A stretch of 13,535 nucleotides of DNA from a bacterium (GTDB lineage Bacteria; Bacteroidota; Ignavibacteria; Kapaibacteriales; UBA2268). The notes beneath the pieces were generated by a model, which saw only the letters and a list, made by a program, of their open reading frames with translations, did not search any database and was not told the DNA's origin. Shown piece after piece: positions 12,215-13,535 of the stretch. Location of the stretch: NCBI GenBank assembly GCA_030426865.1, contig JAUHXN010000044.1, forward strand, positions 1 through 13,535. The letters are read 5' to 3'. A program made the translations under genes and the position numbers. Positions within the stretch are counted from its first letter, which is position 1. Every line of letters starts with the position of its first letter.

Positions 12215-13535
12215 TTACTTGTTAGTATAATATTTTAGATTGAGGTACGAATTATAAAAATTCTTCATCGCGTCAATATAGTTTGCTTCTATATCTATAA
12301 CTTCTCTTATGCTTTGTACGAAGTCAGTATAGTCTATTTCACCGTTTTGATATCTTTGGAATGATTTCTCTTTTATGTCCATCACCAGCGGCATCGCTTC
12401 GTTTTCATAATATTCGAATGAGGTTTCCCATTTTTTCATCTCTAGCAATTGAGATTTATAGTTCGCATTAAACTCCATTTCCTTCATTATTAATGTCTGC
12501 TCTGCTATTACGAAGTCTTGCTCTGCTGCCCCAATATCACCCGATACAGAGTTGAAGATAAGAGGGAAAGATATGCCTACTTGATATGAATAAAAACCAG
12601 ATTGCCCTTGTATGTCTTGTATAGCATAGTTCCCTGATATTTTGGGATATAGATCACTATAGCTCATATCTAATTGCGATTGGCTAACTTCTATATTCTG
12701 TTTGTAGTACTCTAGGAAAGGATGAGACTTGTTTAACTCCAATTCCGATGTGACTATATTTTCCAGATTAGTTGTAGCATCTGCTATATACATATTATCG
12801 TCTGGTAACCATTTATTAAGCTGAATTATTGCTTGTTCAACTTCTATTTTTGATCTTTGAAGTTGATTTGCTATTTCATTGGATTTTGATTTTGTAATAG
12901 AATACTCTAATCCAGAAATATCCTGTAATTCATATTTCGCTTTATTAATCTTTCTGATATCTACGAATAAAGAATCAAACTTGCGGTAAAATTCGTAATG
13001 CCTGATAGCGGCAGCAACTTTCATCCAATCGCTAGAAACTAGCTGCGATAGTTGCAATTCTGTCAGATTAAAATCTATTTCTGCAAGCTTTATTTGTGCT
13101 TCGTAATAATCACTTTTCGCAAATGCTCCGAATATGTCAATATTATTTTGGCCCAAACCAATAATGCTCTGAACTCCAGAGCTGCCATTACCAGCTTCTT
13201 CGACGCTTGTAAATATTTGAGTTTGTCCGAAATCAAGGCTCTTTTTACTTTGCTTATTAGCCTTGGTTATCGAATGTTCTTTTATCTTGAGTTGAGGGTA
13301 GTGCTCTTTTGCAAGTTGAACGGCCTCTTCCATCGAGATCGCCTTAGCGTCATACTTTTGAGCAAAAGTACTATTGACACTGAATACGAATAGTACTAAT
13401 ACAGCTATAGCTGCATTTGCTATTTTAAGATTTGGTCTCATTTTACGTGTCTCCACCCATCTATACATAATTGGTAACAAGAATAAAGTTAGCAAAGTAG
13501 AAGTGAAAAGCCCTCCTATTACAACAGTAGCAAGT
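12215..13535 (-). CDS. CusA/CzcA RND pump C-terminus fused to a TolC-like outer-membrane factor (partial)
   Basis: The frame is open to the right edge; a TTG at 13493-13495 is internal. The first residues, ATVVIGGLFTSTLLTLFLLP then MYRWVETRK, are the last membrane helix and basic tail of a CusA/CzcA heavy-metal RND proton antiporter. A second hydrophobic segment follows at once (NAAIAVLVLFVFSVNSTFAQ), with the form of a signal peptide cut after FAQ. After that comes a roughly 390-residue outer-membrane efflux protein: ISMEEAVQLAKEHYPQLK, two repeats of long amphipathic helices, strand-like GNYAIQDIQGQ...YSYQVGISFPLI, and IDYTDFVQSIREVIDIEANY near the end. CusA-TolC fusions of this type are known in Bacteroidota. 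The adaptor gene follows after 11 nt, so the two genes would supply a complete tripartite pump. The catalytic membrane residues of the RND part lie outside the window. Confidence 0.88.
   Translation of the reverse strand, partial: LATVVIGGLFTSTLLTLFLLPIMYRWVETRKMRPNLKIANAAIAVLVLFVFSVNSTFAQKYDAKAISMEEAVQLAKEHYPQLKIKEHSITKANKQSKKSLDFGQTQIFTSVEEAGNGSSGVQSIIGLGQNNIDIFGAFAKSDYYEAQIKLAEIDFNLTELQLSQLVSSDWMKVAAAIRHYEFYRKFDSLFVDIRKINKAKYELQDISGLEYSITKSKSNEIANQLQRSKIEVEQAIIQLNKWLPDDNMYIADATTNLENIVTSELELNKSHPFLEYYKQNIEVSQSQLDMSYSDLYPKISGNYAIQDIQGQSGFYSYQVGISFPLIFNSVSGDIGAAEQDFVIAEQTLIMKEMEFNANYKSQLLEMKKWETSFEYYENEAMPLVMDIKEKSFQRYQNGEIDYTDFVQSIREVIDIEANYIDAMKNFYNSYLNLKYYTNK

Noticed and set aside
13493..13495. 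TTG as the start of a stand-alone TolC-like gene
   Set aside because: The frame continues upstream to the window edge with the unmistakable last helix of a CusA/CzcA pump, so it is internal.

Overview
The window looks like chromosomal DNA from a low-GC, Gram-negative member of the Bacteroidota/Ignavibacteriota/Kapabacteria (FCB) group. The evidence is a TonB-dependent receptor, several lipoboxes, Bacteroidota-style promoter matches (TTG, about 20 nt, TAnnTTTG), few Shine-Dalgarno sequences, a heavy-metal RND pump fused to a TolC-like protein as known in Bacteroidota, and intergenic CACTGAG...CGAAGTG repeats. The flagellar export gene flhA argues against most classical Bacteroidota and favours a flagellated relative. 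No phylogenetic search was possible, so the placement is inference.

Layout. 1-309: C-terminal end of an acetyl-CoA hydrolase/CoA-transferase. 310-595: repeat-bearing spacer. 599-3077 (+): a promoter, flhA and a small J-domain protein. 3098-3154: three short palindromes at a convergent junction. 3166-6415 (-): in transcription order, a MarR regulator with a perfect 18-bp operator-like palindrome, a seven-helix membrane protein of unknown function, and a TonB-dependent receptor. 6461-7960: a phage-like regulatory switch. A Mor-family activator (-) diverges from a CI-type HTH protein (+), which overlaps a gene for a LexA/S24-fold protein whose catalytic serine is replaced by glutamate. Three TATGTA-N3/5-TACATA operators lie between the divergent genes. 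7987-10828 (+): a promoter, a single-domain response regulator, a LEA14-like lipoprotein, a DUF21/CBS membrane protein and a small predicted outer-membrane beta-barrel, tightly spaced and probably one operon. 10885-11000: repeats and a terminator. 11019-13535 (-): a heavy-metal efflux operon with an RND pump/TolC fusion (its start lies off the window) and a histidine-rich membrane-fusion lipoprotein.

Four groups of genes appear to work together. The metal-efflux operon would encode all three parts of an envelope-spanning pump in two genes, with an internal signal peptide probably separating pump from outer-membrane channel. The MarR protein probably represses its own operon, linking the membrane protein and receptor to one small-molecule signal. 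The divergent switch has the layout of a lysogeny switch but no phage structural, integrase or transposase genes nearby, so it may be a domesticated regulator or the edge of a larger element. The response-regulator operon couples a signalling protein to envelope proteins; what it senses cannot be read from the sequence.

The most unusual items are the separated repressor and serine-less S24 protein with their operators, and the RND-TolC polyprotein.
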